Shown piece by piece: positions 52,580 to 60,967 of a stretch of 64,000 bases of DNA (position 1 is the first letter of the stretch; the number at the start of each line of letters is the position of its first letter). The stretch spans positions 1 to 64,000 of the forward strand of contig NZ_CCSF01000001.1 in assembly GCF_000756775.1 (NCBI RefSeq). Reading direction: 5' to 3'. The notes below the pieces were generated by a model. The model was not told where the DNA came from and did not search any database. It was given only the letters and a program-made list of their open reading frames with translations. The stretch comes from Pseudomonas saudiphocaensis. Its GTDB lineage: Bacteria > Pseudomonadota > Gammaproteobacteria > Pseudomonadales > Pseudomonadaceae. The position numbers and the translations under genes are program-made.

Positions 52580-53616
52580 CCGAAGACCAGCTGCTCGGGC
52601 CGCGCGCCCATGGCGGAGCATGCGGCAGTGCAATGCTCAAGGCTGTGGCCGACGATTTTCAGGTCGATGAGGTGCTGGATATTCCGCTCTCGGGGGAGGG
52701 CGAACATCTCTGGCTCTGGATCGAGAAACGCAACCTCAACACCGAGGAAGCGGCACGGCGTATTGCCCGCGCCGCTGGCGTGCCGATAAGGGCCATCAGC
52801 TACGCCGGTCTCAAGGATCGCCAGGCGCTTACCCGCCAATGGTTCAGCCTGCATCTGCCAGGCAAGGCGGACCCTGAGCTGGGCAAGGCTGAAGACGAAA
52901 CGCTGCGCATCCTCAAACGCAGTCGCCACCAGCGCAAGTTGCAGCGCGGTGCCCATTCAGCCAACGGTTTTACCTTGCGCCTGACCCAGCTGGAAGCCGA
53001 TCACAGCGAACTCGACAAGCGCCTGGAGCGCATCAAGTCACTCGGCGTGCCCAACTATTTCGGCCTGCAGCGCTTTGGCTTCGACGGCGGCAATGTTCAC
53101 GGTGCGCGGGAATATGCCGAGCGTCAGGAGCTCCCCGTACAGCGCAACCTGCGTTCGCGACTGTTATCGGCGGGGCGTAGCTACCTGTTCAACCGAGTGC
53201 TGGCCGAGCGGGTCGCCGCCGGGACTTGGGATCGGGCGCTGCCGGGCGATCTGCTGGCATTTACCGACAGCCGCAGCTTCTTTATCGCTGGCGAAAACGA
53301 ATGCGCCGACCCCCGTCTGGCGATTCTGGACCTGCATCCTACCGGCCCCTTGTGGGGTGCTGGCCCATCGCCTGCGGGCGAGGCGACGCAAGTGCTGGAG
53401 GGCGATGTGGCGGCAGCCGAGCCGGCAATCGCCAAGTGGCTCGCAGAAGCCGGAATGAAGCATGAACGGCGTATTCTTCGCCTCCCCATTGGCGGCTTGT
53501 CGTGGCATTATCCGGGGCCTGACATTCTGCAACTTGAATTCGTCCTGCCGACCGGATGCTTTGCCACAGCAGTGGTACGCGAACTGGTCAGCCTGGCAGG
53601 GCAGACGGATATCTGA
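52576..53616 (+). CDS. truD: tRNA pseudouridine(13) synthase TruD
   Basis: 346 residues. The catalytic aspartate is in [12 protein letters not shown], and the TruD-specific [18 protein letters not shown] and [13 protein letters not shown] segments are present. It modifies U13 in tRNA-Glu. Four-base overlap with ispF and one-base overlap with surE mark one operon. Confidence 0.96.
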   Translation: MTEDQLLGPRAHGGACGSAMLKAVADDFQVDEVLDIPLSGEGEHLWLWIEKRNLNTEEAARRIARAAGVPIRAISYAGLKDRQALTRQWFSLHLPGKADPELGKAEDETLRILKRSRHQRKLQRGAHSANGFTLRLTQLEADHSELDKRLERIKSLGVPNYFGLQRFGFDGGNVHGAREYAERQELPVQRNLRSRLLSAGRSYLFNRVLAERVAAGTWDRALPGDLLAFTDSRSFFIAGENECADPRLAILDLHPTGPLWGAGPSPAGEATQVLEGDVAAAEPAIAKWLAEAGMKHERRILRLPIGGLSWHYPGPDILQLEFVLPTGCFATAVVRELVSLAGQTDI

Positions 53617-54365
53617 TGCGTATTCTAATCGCCAACGACGACGGGGTGTATGCCCCAGGGCTCGCCGCGCTTTATGACGCGCTGGCGGATTATGCCGAGT
53701 GCCGAGTGGTCGCCCCCATCCAGGATATGAGCGGTGCGAGCAGTGCGCTGACGCTGGATCGCCCGCTGCATCCGACGACTATGCCTAACGGCTTTATCGG
53801 GGTGAATGGGACGCCCACCGATTGCGTGCATCTGGGTATCAACGGCTTGCTCGAAGAAACACCCGATATGGTGGTTTCGGGTATCAACCTGGGTGCCAAC
53901 CTGGGTGATGACGTGCTTTATTCCGGCACCGTTGCCGCGGCCATCGAGGGGCGCTTCACCGGCAGGCCGGCGTTCGCCTTTTCCCTGGTTTCTCGCTTGC
54001 CGGATAACTTGCCCACGGCCGCGTTCATCGCCCGCAAACTGGTGGAGCAGCACGACCGGCTCGATCTGCCGCCACGTACCGTACTCAGCATCAATGTGCC
54101 CAACCTGCCGCTGGATCATATCCGTGGTATTCAGCTGACCCGCCTTGGACATCGCAGCCGGGCAAAACCGCCGGTGAAGCAGGCCAACCCGCGCGGCAAG
54201 GAAGGCTATTGGCTTTCCGTGGCTGGTGATGTCGAGGATGGCGGACCGGGAACCGATTTCCATGCGGTGGTGCAGGGCTATGTCTCGATCACCCCGCTGC
54301 AGCTCGACCGAAGCTTCCATGAGGCGTTCGAGTCCCTGGGCGACTGGGTTGAGGGAGTGCTGTGA
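53616..54365 (+). CDS. surE: 5'/3'-nucleotidase SurE
   Basis: 249 residues. [15 protein letters not shown] is the metal-site signature (Asp8, Asp9), with [19 protein letters not shown] for the phosphate site. It acts on nucleotides and short polyphosphates; surE, pcm and rpoS are linked in gammaproteobacteria as a stationary-phase group. The ATG overlaps the truD stop as TGATG. Confidence 0.97.
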   Translation: MRILIANDDGVYAPGLAALYDALADYAECRVVAPIQDMSGASSALTLDRPLHPTTMPNGFIGVNGTPTDCVHLGINGLLEETPDMVVSGINLGANLGDDVLYSGTVAAAIEGRFTGRPAFAFSLVSRLPDNLPTAAFIARKLVEQHDRLDLPPRTVLSINVPNLPLDHIRGIQLTRLGHRSRAKPPVKQANPRGKEGYWLSVAGDVEDGGPGTDFHAVVQGYVSITPLQLDRSFHEAFESLGDWVEGVL

Positions 54366-54388
54366 ACCATCTTGTACAGGAGAGTCTG

Positions 54389-55042
54389 ATGCGCCACGGA
54401 ACCGGGATGACCTCGCAACGCACCCGTGATCGCTTGATTCAGCGTCTCTACGAGGAGGGGCTGTCGAACGCGCATGTGCTGGAAGTCATCCGTCGCACGC
54501 CGCGTCACCTGTTCGTCGATGAGGCGCTGTCGCATCGTGCCTATGAAGATACCGCGCTGCCCATTGGCCACAACCAGACCATCTCGCAGCCATTCATGGT
54601 CGCGCGCATGAGTGAGTTGCTGCTGGCCGCGGGCCCGTTGGACAAGGTGCTGGAGATCGGCACCGGCTCCGGTTACCAGACCGCCATACTGTCGCAGCTG
54701 GTGGAGCGGGTGTTCTCGGTCGAGCGAATCCAGGCGCTGCAGGAACGTGCCAAGGAGCGTCTTGCCGAACTGAAGTTGCGCAATGTGGTCTTTCGCTGGG
54801 GCGATGGTTGGGAAGGCTGGCCGGCATTGGCGCCTTACAACGGCATCATCGTCACTGCGGCTGCAGCGGACGTGCCGCAAGCCTTGCTCGATCAGCTGGC
54901 ACCCGGCGGGCGTCTGGTGATTCCGGTCGGGGTGGGTGAGGTTCAGCAACTGATGCTGATCATTCGTGAGGAAGACGGTTTTTCCCGGCATCTGCTGGAC
55001 ACCGTGCGCTTCGTGCCGCTGCTCAATGGACCTGTGGTTTGA
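54389..55042 (+). CDS. pcm: Protein-L-isoaspartate O-methyltransferase
   Basis: 217 residues. The class I methyltransferase loop [15 protein letters not shown] and the motifs [17 protein letters not shown] are those of Pcm, which repairs isoaspartyl residues in aged proteins. The ATG at 54389 follows AGGAG by seven bases and is favoured; a GTG at 54362 overlapping surE is possible. Confidence 0.96.
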   Translation: MRHGTGMTSQRTRDRLIQRLYEEGLSNAHVLEVIRRTPRHLFVDEALSHRAYEDTALPIGHNQTISQPFMVARMSELLLAAGPLDKVLEIGTGSGYQTAILSQLVERVFSVERIQALQERAKERLAELKLRNVVFRWGDGWEGWPALAPYNGIIVTAAAADVPQALLDQLAPGGRLVIPVGVGEVQQLMLIIREEDGFSRHLLDTVRFVPLLNGPVV

Positions 55043-55059
55043 ACTCAGCGGATGCAAGC

Positions 55060-55995
55060 ATGAAAAGCGCGTTAATGTTGTACATCAAGGGTGCTGCCAT
55101 GGGGGCCGCGGATGTGGTGCCGGGCGTTTCCGGCGGCACTATTGCCTTTATTACCGGCATCTACGACGAGCTGCTTCGCTCTATCGGCGCGATACCTGGC
55201 GCGGCGCTGCTGTTGCTGCGCGGGCGTGTTCGAGATGCATGGAGGGCGGCCAATGCGAATTTCCTGCTGATTCTGCTGGGCGGCATCCTCACCAGCGTGC
55301 TCAGTCTGGCGAAGCTGATCAGCTACCTATTGGAGGCTCATCCGATCCTGATCTGGTCGTTCTTCTTCGGCCTGATTCTGGTGTCGGTGCATCTGATCGG
55401 CAAGGAAATCCAGCGCTGGGATCTGCAGCGCATCGTTGCCTTGATCCTTGGTATCGCCTTCGCTTACCTGATCACCGTGGCCGCTCCGGTGCAGTGGAGC
55501 AGCAGTGGTTTGAGTTTGTTTTTTGCTGGCGCCATCGCTATCTGCGCGATGATTCTCCCCGGTATTTCCGGCAGCTTCATTCTGGTCCTGCTCGGGCTTT
55601 ATCCGGTTGTGCTGGCAGCGGTGAAAAGCCTCGACATCGGTGTGTTGGCCGTCTTTGCCGCCGGATGTCTGGTGGGCCTCCTGAGCTTCGCGAGGGTGCT
55701 CAGCTGGATGCTCGACCGCTGGCGTGACCTGACCCTGTCTTTTCTTACCGGATTGATGCTGGGTTCGTTGAATAAGGTCTGGCCATGGAAGGAAACGCTC
55801 ACCTGGCGTACCAACTCCCAGGGGGAGCAGATCCCTTTGCTGGAGCGCAACATTTCGCCAGACAGTTTTGCTAGCCTCACCGGGCAGGACCCTCAACTCC
55901 TGCTGGCTGTGCTGATGGCCCTGGCGGGCATCGTGCTGGTGCTGGGGCTTGAATGGTTTGCCGGACGGCGTCAGCCTATGGCACAGAACCTCTGA
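55060..55995 (+). CDS. DUF368 (PopT-type) undecaprenyl-phosphate translocase
   Basis: 311 residues, about 8-9 hydrophobic helices. Diagnostic DUF368 motifs are GAADVVPGVSGGTIAFITGIYDEL and its internal repeat AMILPGISGSFILVLLGLY, which show the inverted twofold arrangement of the family. DUF368 (PopT) proteins were recently shown to return undecaprenyl phosphate across the cytoplasmic membrane for cell-wall synthesis. The start at 55060 is chosen over a TTG that overlaps pcm. Between pcm and nlpD, so a second envelope gene in the operon. Confidence 0.88.
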   Translation: MKSALMLYIKGAAMGAADVVPGVSGGTIAFITGIYDELLRSIGAIPGAALLLLRGRVRDAWRAANANFLLILLGGILTSVLSLAKLISYLLEAHPILIWSFFFGLILVSVHLIGKEIQRWDLQRIVALILGIAFAYLITVAAPVQWSSSGLSLFFAGAIAICAMILPGISGSFILVLLGLYPVVLAAVKSLDIGVLAVFAAGCLVGLLSFARVLSWMLDRWRDLTLSFLTGLMLGSLNKVWPWKETLTWRTNSQGEQIPLLERNISPDSFASLTGQDPQLLLAVLMALAGIVLVLGLEWFAGRRQPMAQNL

Positions 55996-56020
55996 ACAGA
56001 ATCGGCCCAGGGAGTGCCCG

Positions 56021-56854
56021 TTGAGGCTCACAGCAGTTGTGCGGTGGATTCGTAACCCTTCGATCCGTAGCGTCCTGATCACGGTGTTGGCCAGTGCTTT
56101 TCTGGCCGGCTGTGCTTCCTCACCGACGGGTGGTGTACAGGTCGTGGATCGCAACAATCGTGATCGTGTGACCAGCGGCCACTACATCGTCCAGCGTGGC
56201 GACACGCTCTGGTCCATTGCCTTTCGCTTCGGCTGGGACTGGAAAGAGCTTGCCCAACGCAATGGCATCGGCCCGCCTCATGTGATTTACCCAGGTCAGC
56301 GCATCCGCTTCGACGGCAGTGCGCCACGTACGGTCGTCAGCACACGGCCTGCAAGCCCGCCGCCGGCTCCGCGCCCTGCGACCCCGGTGGTTGCGACTCC
56401 GGTTCCCACGCCGCCGCCGATTGTCAGGGCTCCGCAAATACCGCCTCAAGCCACTACGCCCACCAAGCCTGTAGCTCGTTCGGCGAGTGGTTGGGCTTGG
56501 CCGGCGAAAGGGCAGATCATCGGTCGGTTTTCCTCAAACGGTAGTTTGAATAAAGGCATTGATATCGCCGGGGAATTAGGACAGCCTGTTTTAGCTGCTT
56601 CTGATGGAGCTGTTGTGTACGCCGGTAGTGGTTTACGGGGTTACGGCGAACTTGTGATCATCAAGCACAGCGATACCTATGTAAGTGCCTACGGCCACAA
56701 CCGCAGGCTGCTGGTGCAGGAAGGCCAACAAGTCAAAGCTGGGCAGACTATTGCCGAGATGGGATCGACTGGAACCGACCGGGTGAAGCTGCATTTCGAG
56801 ATTCGTCGCCAGGGCAAGCCTGTAGATCCGTTGCAATACCTGCCAAAACCTTGA
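56021..56854 (+). CDS. nlpD: NlpD-like LysM/LytM amidase activator lipoprotein
   Basis: About 277 residues. A signal with lipobox FLAGC is followed by a LysM domain (HYIVQRGDTLWSIAFRFG), a proline-rich linker and a C-terminal LytM/M23 domain. The zinc ligands are lost: the first HxGxD position reads NKGID, and HLH reads KLH, as in E. coli NlpD, so it should activate an amidase (AmiC) rather than cut peptidoglycan itself. A TTG start at 56021 is chosen because AGGGAG stands seven bases before it and no ATG gives a signal peptide. In pseudomonads and enterics the rpoS promoter lies inside this gene. Confidence 0.87.
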   Translation: MRLTAVVRWIRNPSIRSVLITVLASAFLAGCASSPTGGVQVVDRNNRDRVTSGHYIVQRGDTLWSIAFRFGWDWKELAQRNGIGPPHVIYPGQRIRFDGSAPRTVVSTRPASPPPAPRPATPVVATPVPTPPPIVRAPQIPPQATTPTKPVARSASGWAWPAKGQIIGRFSSNGSLNKGIDIAGELGQPVLAASDGAVVYAGSGLRGYGELVIIKHSDTYVSAYGHNRRLLVQEGQQVKAGQTIAEMGSTGTDRVKLHFEIRRQGKPVDPLQYLPKP

Positions 56855-56950
56855 GCTGAGGCCCGCCTGTTCCGGCGCAGGGGGCTCGTGTGTTGCCAGG
56901 GATAGCGTGCCACCCGAGCCTGTTGTCGAACTCAGAACAGGACAACAATA

Positions 56951-57949
56951 ATGGCTCTCAAAAAAGAAGTGCCGGAGTTTGACGTAGACGATAGCGTTCT
57001 ACTTATGGACCAGCCAGCTGGGCTAAACCGCTCCAGCGACACTCCTCGCGTTCGTTCCATAGGCGCCCGTTCGGGACCTGCAGCCGTCAGGCAGCACAAG
57101 TTCATCGATTACAACCGGGCACTCGACGCCACCCAGCTATACCTCAATGAAATTGGCTTTTCCCCCCTCCTGACACCCGAAGAAGAAGTGCATTTCGCTC
57201 GCTTGGCCCGCAAGGGTGATCCGGCGGGACGCAAGCGCATGATTGAAAGCAACCTGCGACTGGTAGTGAAGATCGCCCGACGCTATGTCAATCGCGGGCT
57301 ATCACTGCTGGATCTGGTCGAAGAAGGCAACCTCGGGCTAATCCGGGCCGTGGAAAAGTTCGACCCCGAACGCGGTTTCCGCTTCTCCACCTATGCCACC
57401 TGGTGGATTCGGCAGACGGTTGAAAGGGCGATCATGAATCAGACTCGCACCATTCGCCTGCCGATCCATGTGGTCAAGGAGCTGAACGTCTACCTGCGTG
57501 CAGCGCGCGAGCTGACCCAGAAGCTCGACCACGAGCCCAGCCCCGAAGAAATCGCCCACTTGTTGGAAAAGCCGGTTGCCGACGTCAAGCGCATGCTTGG
57601 GCTGAACGAGCGGGTGACCTCGGTTGATGTGTCGCTCGGTCCGGACACCGATAAAACACTGCTCGATACCCTCAGCGATGACAAGCCGAACGATCCTTGC
57701 GAGCTATTGCTCGATGATGACCTTTCGGCCTGTATCGATCAGTGGCTATCAGACCTGACCGAAAAACAGCGGGAAGTGGTTGTTCGCCGATTTGGCTTAC
57801 GAGGCCATGAGAGCTGCACTCTGGAGGAAGTTGGCAAGGAAATAGGCCTTACCCGAGAGCGGGTACGCCAGATCCAGGTCGAAGCACTCAAGCGCATGCG
57901 CGAGATCTTCGAGCGCAACGGCCTGTCTAGCGAAGCGCTTTTTGGATAG
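56951..57949 (+). CDS. rpoS: RNA polymerase sigma factor RpoS
   Basis: 332 residues; stationary-phase and general-stress sigma factor of the sigma70 family. Region 1.2 ([20 protein letters not shown]), region 2 ([33 protein letters not shown]), region 3 and region 4.2 helix-turn-helix ([18 protein letters not shown]) are complete. It follows nlpD with 96 bases between, and the rsmZ sRNA gene lies 311 bases downstream. The region 57950-58083 holds no gene that I can support. Confidence 0.98.
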   Translation: MALKKEVPEFDVDDSVLLMDQPAGLNRSSDTPRVRSIGARSGPAAVRQHKFIDYNRALDATQLYLNEIGFSPLLTPEEEVHFARLARKGDPAGRKRMIESNLRLVVKIARRYVNRGLSLLDLVEEGNLGLIRAVEKFDPERGFRFSTYATWWIRQTVERAIMNQTRTIRLPIHVVKELNVYLRAARELTQKLDHEPSPEEIAHLLEKPVADVKRMLGLNERVTSVDVSLGPDTDKTLLDTLSDDKPNDPCELLLDDDLSACIDQWLSDLTEKQREVVVRRFGLRGHESCTLEEVGKEIGLTRERVRQIQVEALKRMREIFERNGLSSEALFG

Positions 57950-58083
57950 CGATATCGGCTAGTGATTGCAGCCTCTTGCCGATTCTGGCAAGGGGCTGCA
58001 CATGGCAGACAATGCGATGCAAGAGCAAGGCTGGCGTCAGGTTAATCCGTAAGCGGCGACTGATTTAGCAAGACGTTATTCTC

Positions 58084-58101
58084 TGTAAGCTTTCACTTAC
58101 A
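58084..58101 (+). promoter_or_regulatory. GacA upstream activating sequence (UAS) of rsmZ
   Basis: TGTAAG-CTTTCA-CTTACA: a perfect 18-base palindrome with the GacA box consensus TGTAAG-N6-CTTACA, at about 170 bases before the inferred transcription start, the distance known for rsmZ of Pseudomonas. Confidence 0.93.
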
Positions 58102-58226
58102 CAAGGTGTAAGCCAAAGTAAAAAGTCGATGATGGATTTTTCTGACTTATGAATAACTCATTGTTTTTAAAGGAGTTATTTTCAATATCGTTTGATTCTT
58201 TGGAAATGGCAATGGTTCCCCTCAAG

Positions 58227-58254
58227 TTGCCATTGGCCAGCAGATGCTTAATAT
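58227..58254 (+). promoter_or_regulatory. Sigma70-like core promoter of rsmZ
   Basis: TTGCCA at 58227-58232 (-35) and TAATAT at 58249-58254 (-10) with a 16-base spacer. The start of the RNA would be about 58261. Confidence 0.75.
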
Positions 58255-58260
58255 CACGCC

Positions 58261-58395
58261 TGTGCTTATGGACAGGCACAGCCGACAAGGATGACGGCCA
58301 GGACAGCTGCGGGATGTGGCTTCATCAGGACGATGAGCGGAAATAGAGGGAGCATGGAAGGAGGCGGGCGGGGCTTAACCCCCGCCCCTTTTTTT
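58261..58395 (+). ncRNA. rsmZ: RsmZ-type regulatory small RNA
   Basis: About 135 bases between a GacA box/promoter and a strong terminator. The RNA holds nine GGA motifs (at 58270, 58289, 58301, 58312, 58328, 58339, 58349, 58356 and 58360), several in the loops of small hairpins such as TGTGC-GGA-GCACA, which bind and titrate RsmA/CsrA. The segment CATCAGGACGATGA is recognisable from known Pseudomonas RsmZ RNAs. The terminator GGGCGGGG / CCCCGCCC ends in seven T residues at 58389-58395. It lies downstream of rpoS, as in other pseudomonads. Exact 5' end is inferred. Confidence 0.9.
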
Positions 58396-58521
58396 GCCTG
58401 TAAAAAATAGGCTGTCATTGGAATACCATGTATTTAAGGTACCCAATGCTCCAGTTTGCCCGTTGAACGACTCTCGTGTTTGGCAGACTAAATTCATGAC
58501 ACAACTCACAGGGAGTTAATC

Positions 58522-58668
58522 ATGAACGGTAAAACCCCGCAGGAATCGCCCCAGCCGGAACAGCCGCAGGAAGATCAGGTTGATCGTGGTCCGGAAGATG
58601 TGGACGAAGATCAGCTGGATGAAGCTCTGGAAGAAACCTTTCCCGCCAGCGACCCCATCTCTCCATAA
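58522..58668 (+). CDS. Small acidic protein with TFPASDP motif
   Basis: 48 residues, strongly acidic, proline- and glutamine-rich N-terminal half, ending EALEETFPASDPISP. The ETFPASDP tail recurs in small acidic proteins of many bacteria, but no function is known to me. GGGAG stands eight bases before the ATG. Its 3' end overlaps 58 bases of the convergent GNAT gene. Confidence 0.72.
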   Translation: MNGKTPQESPQPEQPQEDQVDRGPEDVDEDQLDEALEETFPASDPISP

Positions 58669-59105
58669 TCGCAACGCAAACCTTGGACCTGGTTTTCAGC
58701 ATCGTGACACAGCGCTGCCAGCGTCTTATGACGGTTGTAGCGCTGTAGGCGAGCGGCCAGGGTTTCGGGTAATCGGATGCTTTCGCTAAAACCAAGCTTG
58801 CGGTAGAAACCAATCAGCTCCGGGGCGCAGAACAGCCACACAGGGCCGGTACTTTCGTTCACCGCTCGGGTTACCAGGCTTGCAGCAAGTCCTTTCTTGC
58901 GCTGCTCCGGCGCTACCAGCAACCCGGTAAGCCAATACCCGCTTTCGACCCTGCTCAGACACAAAGCCGCTACGATTTCATTGTGCCCGGCCACCCAGCA
59001 ACGGGCGCCGGGTGGAGCGCGCATATGGCTGCGATGGGCACGGTAGAACTTGTTCAGCAGAGGTCTACAGGCGTCCGGAAGCAGACGCAGATGCTCCTGG
59101 GGCAT
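58611..59105 (-). CDS. GNAT-family N-acetyltransferase
   Basis: 164 residues. The acetyl-CoA motif is in GLLVAPEQRKKGLAASLV (R-x-x-G-x-A form) and the C-terminal GNAT segment is PELIGFYRKLGFSES. The substrate is unknown. Its 3' end runs through the coding region of the small acidic protein on the other strand, which makes the last about 20 residues (serine-rich) unusual. Confidence 0.82.
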   Translation of the reverse strand: MPQEHLRLLPDACRPLLNKFYRAHRSHMRAPPGARCWVAGHNEIVAALCLSRVESGYWLTGLLVAPEQRKKGLAASLVTRAVNESTGPVWLFCAPELIGFYRKLGFSESIRLPETLAARLQRYNRHKTLAALCHDAENQVQGLRCDYGEMGSLAGKVSSRASSS

Positions 59106-59234
59106 AGGGTTGTGCTCTCGGGGCGGGTGGACTAAGCCGCAGTAGCCTGTCGCAGATCAATGAAAGCAGGGGAAGTGATCGAGGCTTCAGCGCGTTGGGT
59201 TATGCTGATTTCACATCTTTCATGGAGGTTCGCC

Positions 59235-59666
59235 ATGCGCAATATTCTTCTTGCTTTCGACGGTTCGGACAATGCCAAGCGGGCGTTGCAGTACATCGTC
59301 AATCTCGCCACCGATGCGCCAAAGCCGCTGGAAGTGCATGTCCTCAATGCCCAGCATGAGCCGGTGATCTACGGTGAGTACGTTACTTCCAACATGATCG
59401 AGGATCTCAACAACAACCTGCTGAACAAGTCGCGAGCTACCATCGCCGAAGCGACAACGGTGCTGCAGGCGGCGGGTATCGCTCATCAAGGCCACGCCGT
59501 TCTCGGCAACGTCGCCGAGCAGGTCAATGAAGCCGTCAAGCGCCTGGGGTGCGATACCGTGGTGATGGGTACGCGCGGTCTGGGCAGCTTCACCGGCATG
59601 CTGTTGGGTTCGGTTGCCAACCGCGTTATTCATGAGGTGTCGGTGCCGGTTCTACTGGTGAAATAA
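59235..59666 (+). CDS. Universal stress protein (UspA-like)
   Basis: 143 residues. Starts MRNILLAFDGSDNAKRAL; the C-terminal GTRGLGSFTGMLLGSVANRVI is the ATP-binding G-2x-G-9x-GS motif of the nucleotide-binding Usp branch. A TGGAGG stands six bases before the ATG. The gene is alone and ends in a terminator. Confidence 0.92.
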   Translation: MRNILLAFDGSDNAKRALQYIVNLATDAPKPLEVHVLNAQHEPVIYGEYVTSNMIEDLNNNLLNKSRATIAEATTVLQAAGIAHQGHAVLGNVAEQVNEAVKRLGCDTVVMGTRGLGSFTGMLLGSVANRVIHEVSVPVLLVK

Positions 59667-59690
59667 AACCGGCGCAGCAAACGCAAAACG

Positions 59691-59722
59691 AAAGCCGGGC
59701 TGCTCTCAGTCCGGCTTTTTCT
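59691..59722 (+). terminator. Terminator after the Usp gene
   Basis: Eight-base-pair stem AAAGCCGG / CCGGCTTT with a 12-base loop and TTCTTT. It overlaps the 3' end of the convergent YajD gene. Confidence 0.75.
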
Positions 59723-60047
59723 TTAGCAGGTCGGCAAGGTTGGCGAATGCCTTGAAGGTTTCCTTCGGTCCCAAGTCGCTTCCGGGTCTGGCTTCGGCCT
59801 GATACTGGTTATCCGTATAGCGGGAATGCTCGTTGTCGTGACAATACAGGCACAGCAGCTCCCAATTCGAGCCATCTTCAGGGTTATTGTCGTGGTTATG
59901 GTCCTTGTGATGGACCGTTAGCTCGCTCAGGCGCTTTCCCGAAAACTCACGGGCGCAACGCCCGCATACCCATGGGTACATCTTCAGAGCCTTTTCACGG
60001 TAGCCCTGTTCGCGCTGGGCGTAAGGTATGTTCGATTTGCTTGTCAC
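59706..60047 (-). CDS. yajD: YajD-like HNH nuclease
   Basis: 113 residues with an HNH fold: YPWVCGRCAREF and LLCLYCHDNEHS supply four zinc cysteines, and ELTVHHKDHNHDNNPEDGSNW is the HNH metal core, closely resembling E. coli YajD. Nuclease function is presumed; the biological role is unknown. The GTG start at 60047 follows GCAGGA and matches the family start; a longer frame to 60089 is an alternative. Confidence 0.86.
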   Translation of the reverse strand: MTSKSNIPYAQREQGYREKALKMYPWVCGRCAREFSGKRLSELTVHHKDHNHDNNPEDGSNWELLCLYCHDNEHSRYTDNQYQAEARPGSDLGPKETFKAFANLADLLKKKPD

Positions 60048-60104
60048 GATGTGGTCCTGCCGAAGAAGCGATTCGTTTGAAGCCTGCACAGTATGACTTA
60101 ACGG

Positions 60105-60809
60105 TCAGCCTGCCAGCCCGACGTAGACGTTCTGCACGTCATCATGGGCGTCGATGGCGGCGAGAAAGGCTTCGACTTCTTCGAGTGCCTCAGCCGACAG
60201 TGTGGTTACCGGGTTCTTCGGACGATAGCCAAGCTGGGCCGAATGCACAGTGAAGCCCTGTTCAGGCAGGGCGCGGCAGACCGTATCGAGATCAGCTGCC
60301 TCGGTAACGAACAGCCAGGCGCCTTCATCGGCTTCTTCGAAGTCCTGAGCGCCGGCTTCGATTGCGGCTAGCTCCGGATCGGAATCAGCGCTGGCTGGCG
60401 CTGCTTCGATCATGCCGCAGTGGTCGAAATCCCAGGCTACCGAGCCGGAGGTGCCCAGTTGTCCCTTGCGGAACAGGACGCGGATCTCGGCCACGGTGCG
60501 GTTGACGTTGTCAGTCAGGCACTCGACGATCACCGGCACCTGGTGTGGGGCGAAGCCTTCGTAGGTAGTGCGCTCGTAGTGCACGCTCTCGCCCAAGAGG
60601 CCGGCACCTTTCTTGATGGCGCGTTCCAGAGTTTCGCGGGGCATGGACGCTTTTTTCGCCTGCTCAACCACCAGACGCAGGCGCGGATTCATGTCGGGGT
60701 CGGCACCGTTGCGCGCCGCGATCATGATTTCCTTGGACAGCTTGCCAAATGTACGGCCCTTGGCGTTCGCTGCTGCTTCCTTATGTTTCGCTTTCCACTG
60801 TGCGCCCAT
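60105..60809 (-). CDS. YebC/PmpR-family protein (YeeN-like branch)
   Basis: 234 residues. [28 protein letters not shown] and [20 protein letters not shown] are typical of YebC/TACO1-family proteins, variously described as transcriptional regulators or translation factors that help ribosomes through proline runs. The N-terminus is closer to the shorter YeeN branch than to canonical YebC. The start at 60809 is chosen from homology; a longer frame to 60905 lacks a ribosome site. Confidence 0.88.
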   Translation of the reverse strand: MGAQWKAKHKEAAANAKGRTFGKLSKEIMIAARNGADPDMNPRLRLVVEQAKKASMPRETLERAIKKGAGLLGESVHYERTTYEGFAPHQVPVIVECLTDNVNRTVAEIRVLFRKGQLGTSGSVAWDFDHCGMIEAAPASADSDPELAAIEAGAQDFEEADEGAWLFVTEAADLDTVCRALPEQGFTVHSAQLGYRPKNPVTTLSAEALEEVEAFLAAIDAHDDVQNVYVGLAG

Positions 60810-60967
60810 GCTAATTCTCGTTTGCGTGCGGGTCGAAGAAGTCGCCTGCCAAGGGGCGATTCTAGCTGCTGCAGTACAGGCAGGCACGCGTTGCGCAGCA
60901 TGCAACTTGGTAAACCCGATACGCCGCGTTAGGCTCGTCTCTTCTTTGTTGTTGCGAGCCTGTTTTC

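Noticed and set aside
58149-58346. 65-codon plus-strand frame starting before rsmZ
   Set aside because: It runs through the rsmZ promoter and RNA, lacks a ribosome site and has no known homologue; the sRNA explains the region better.
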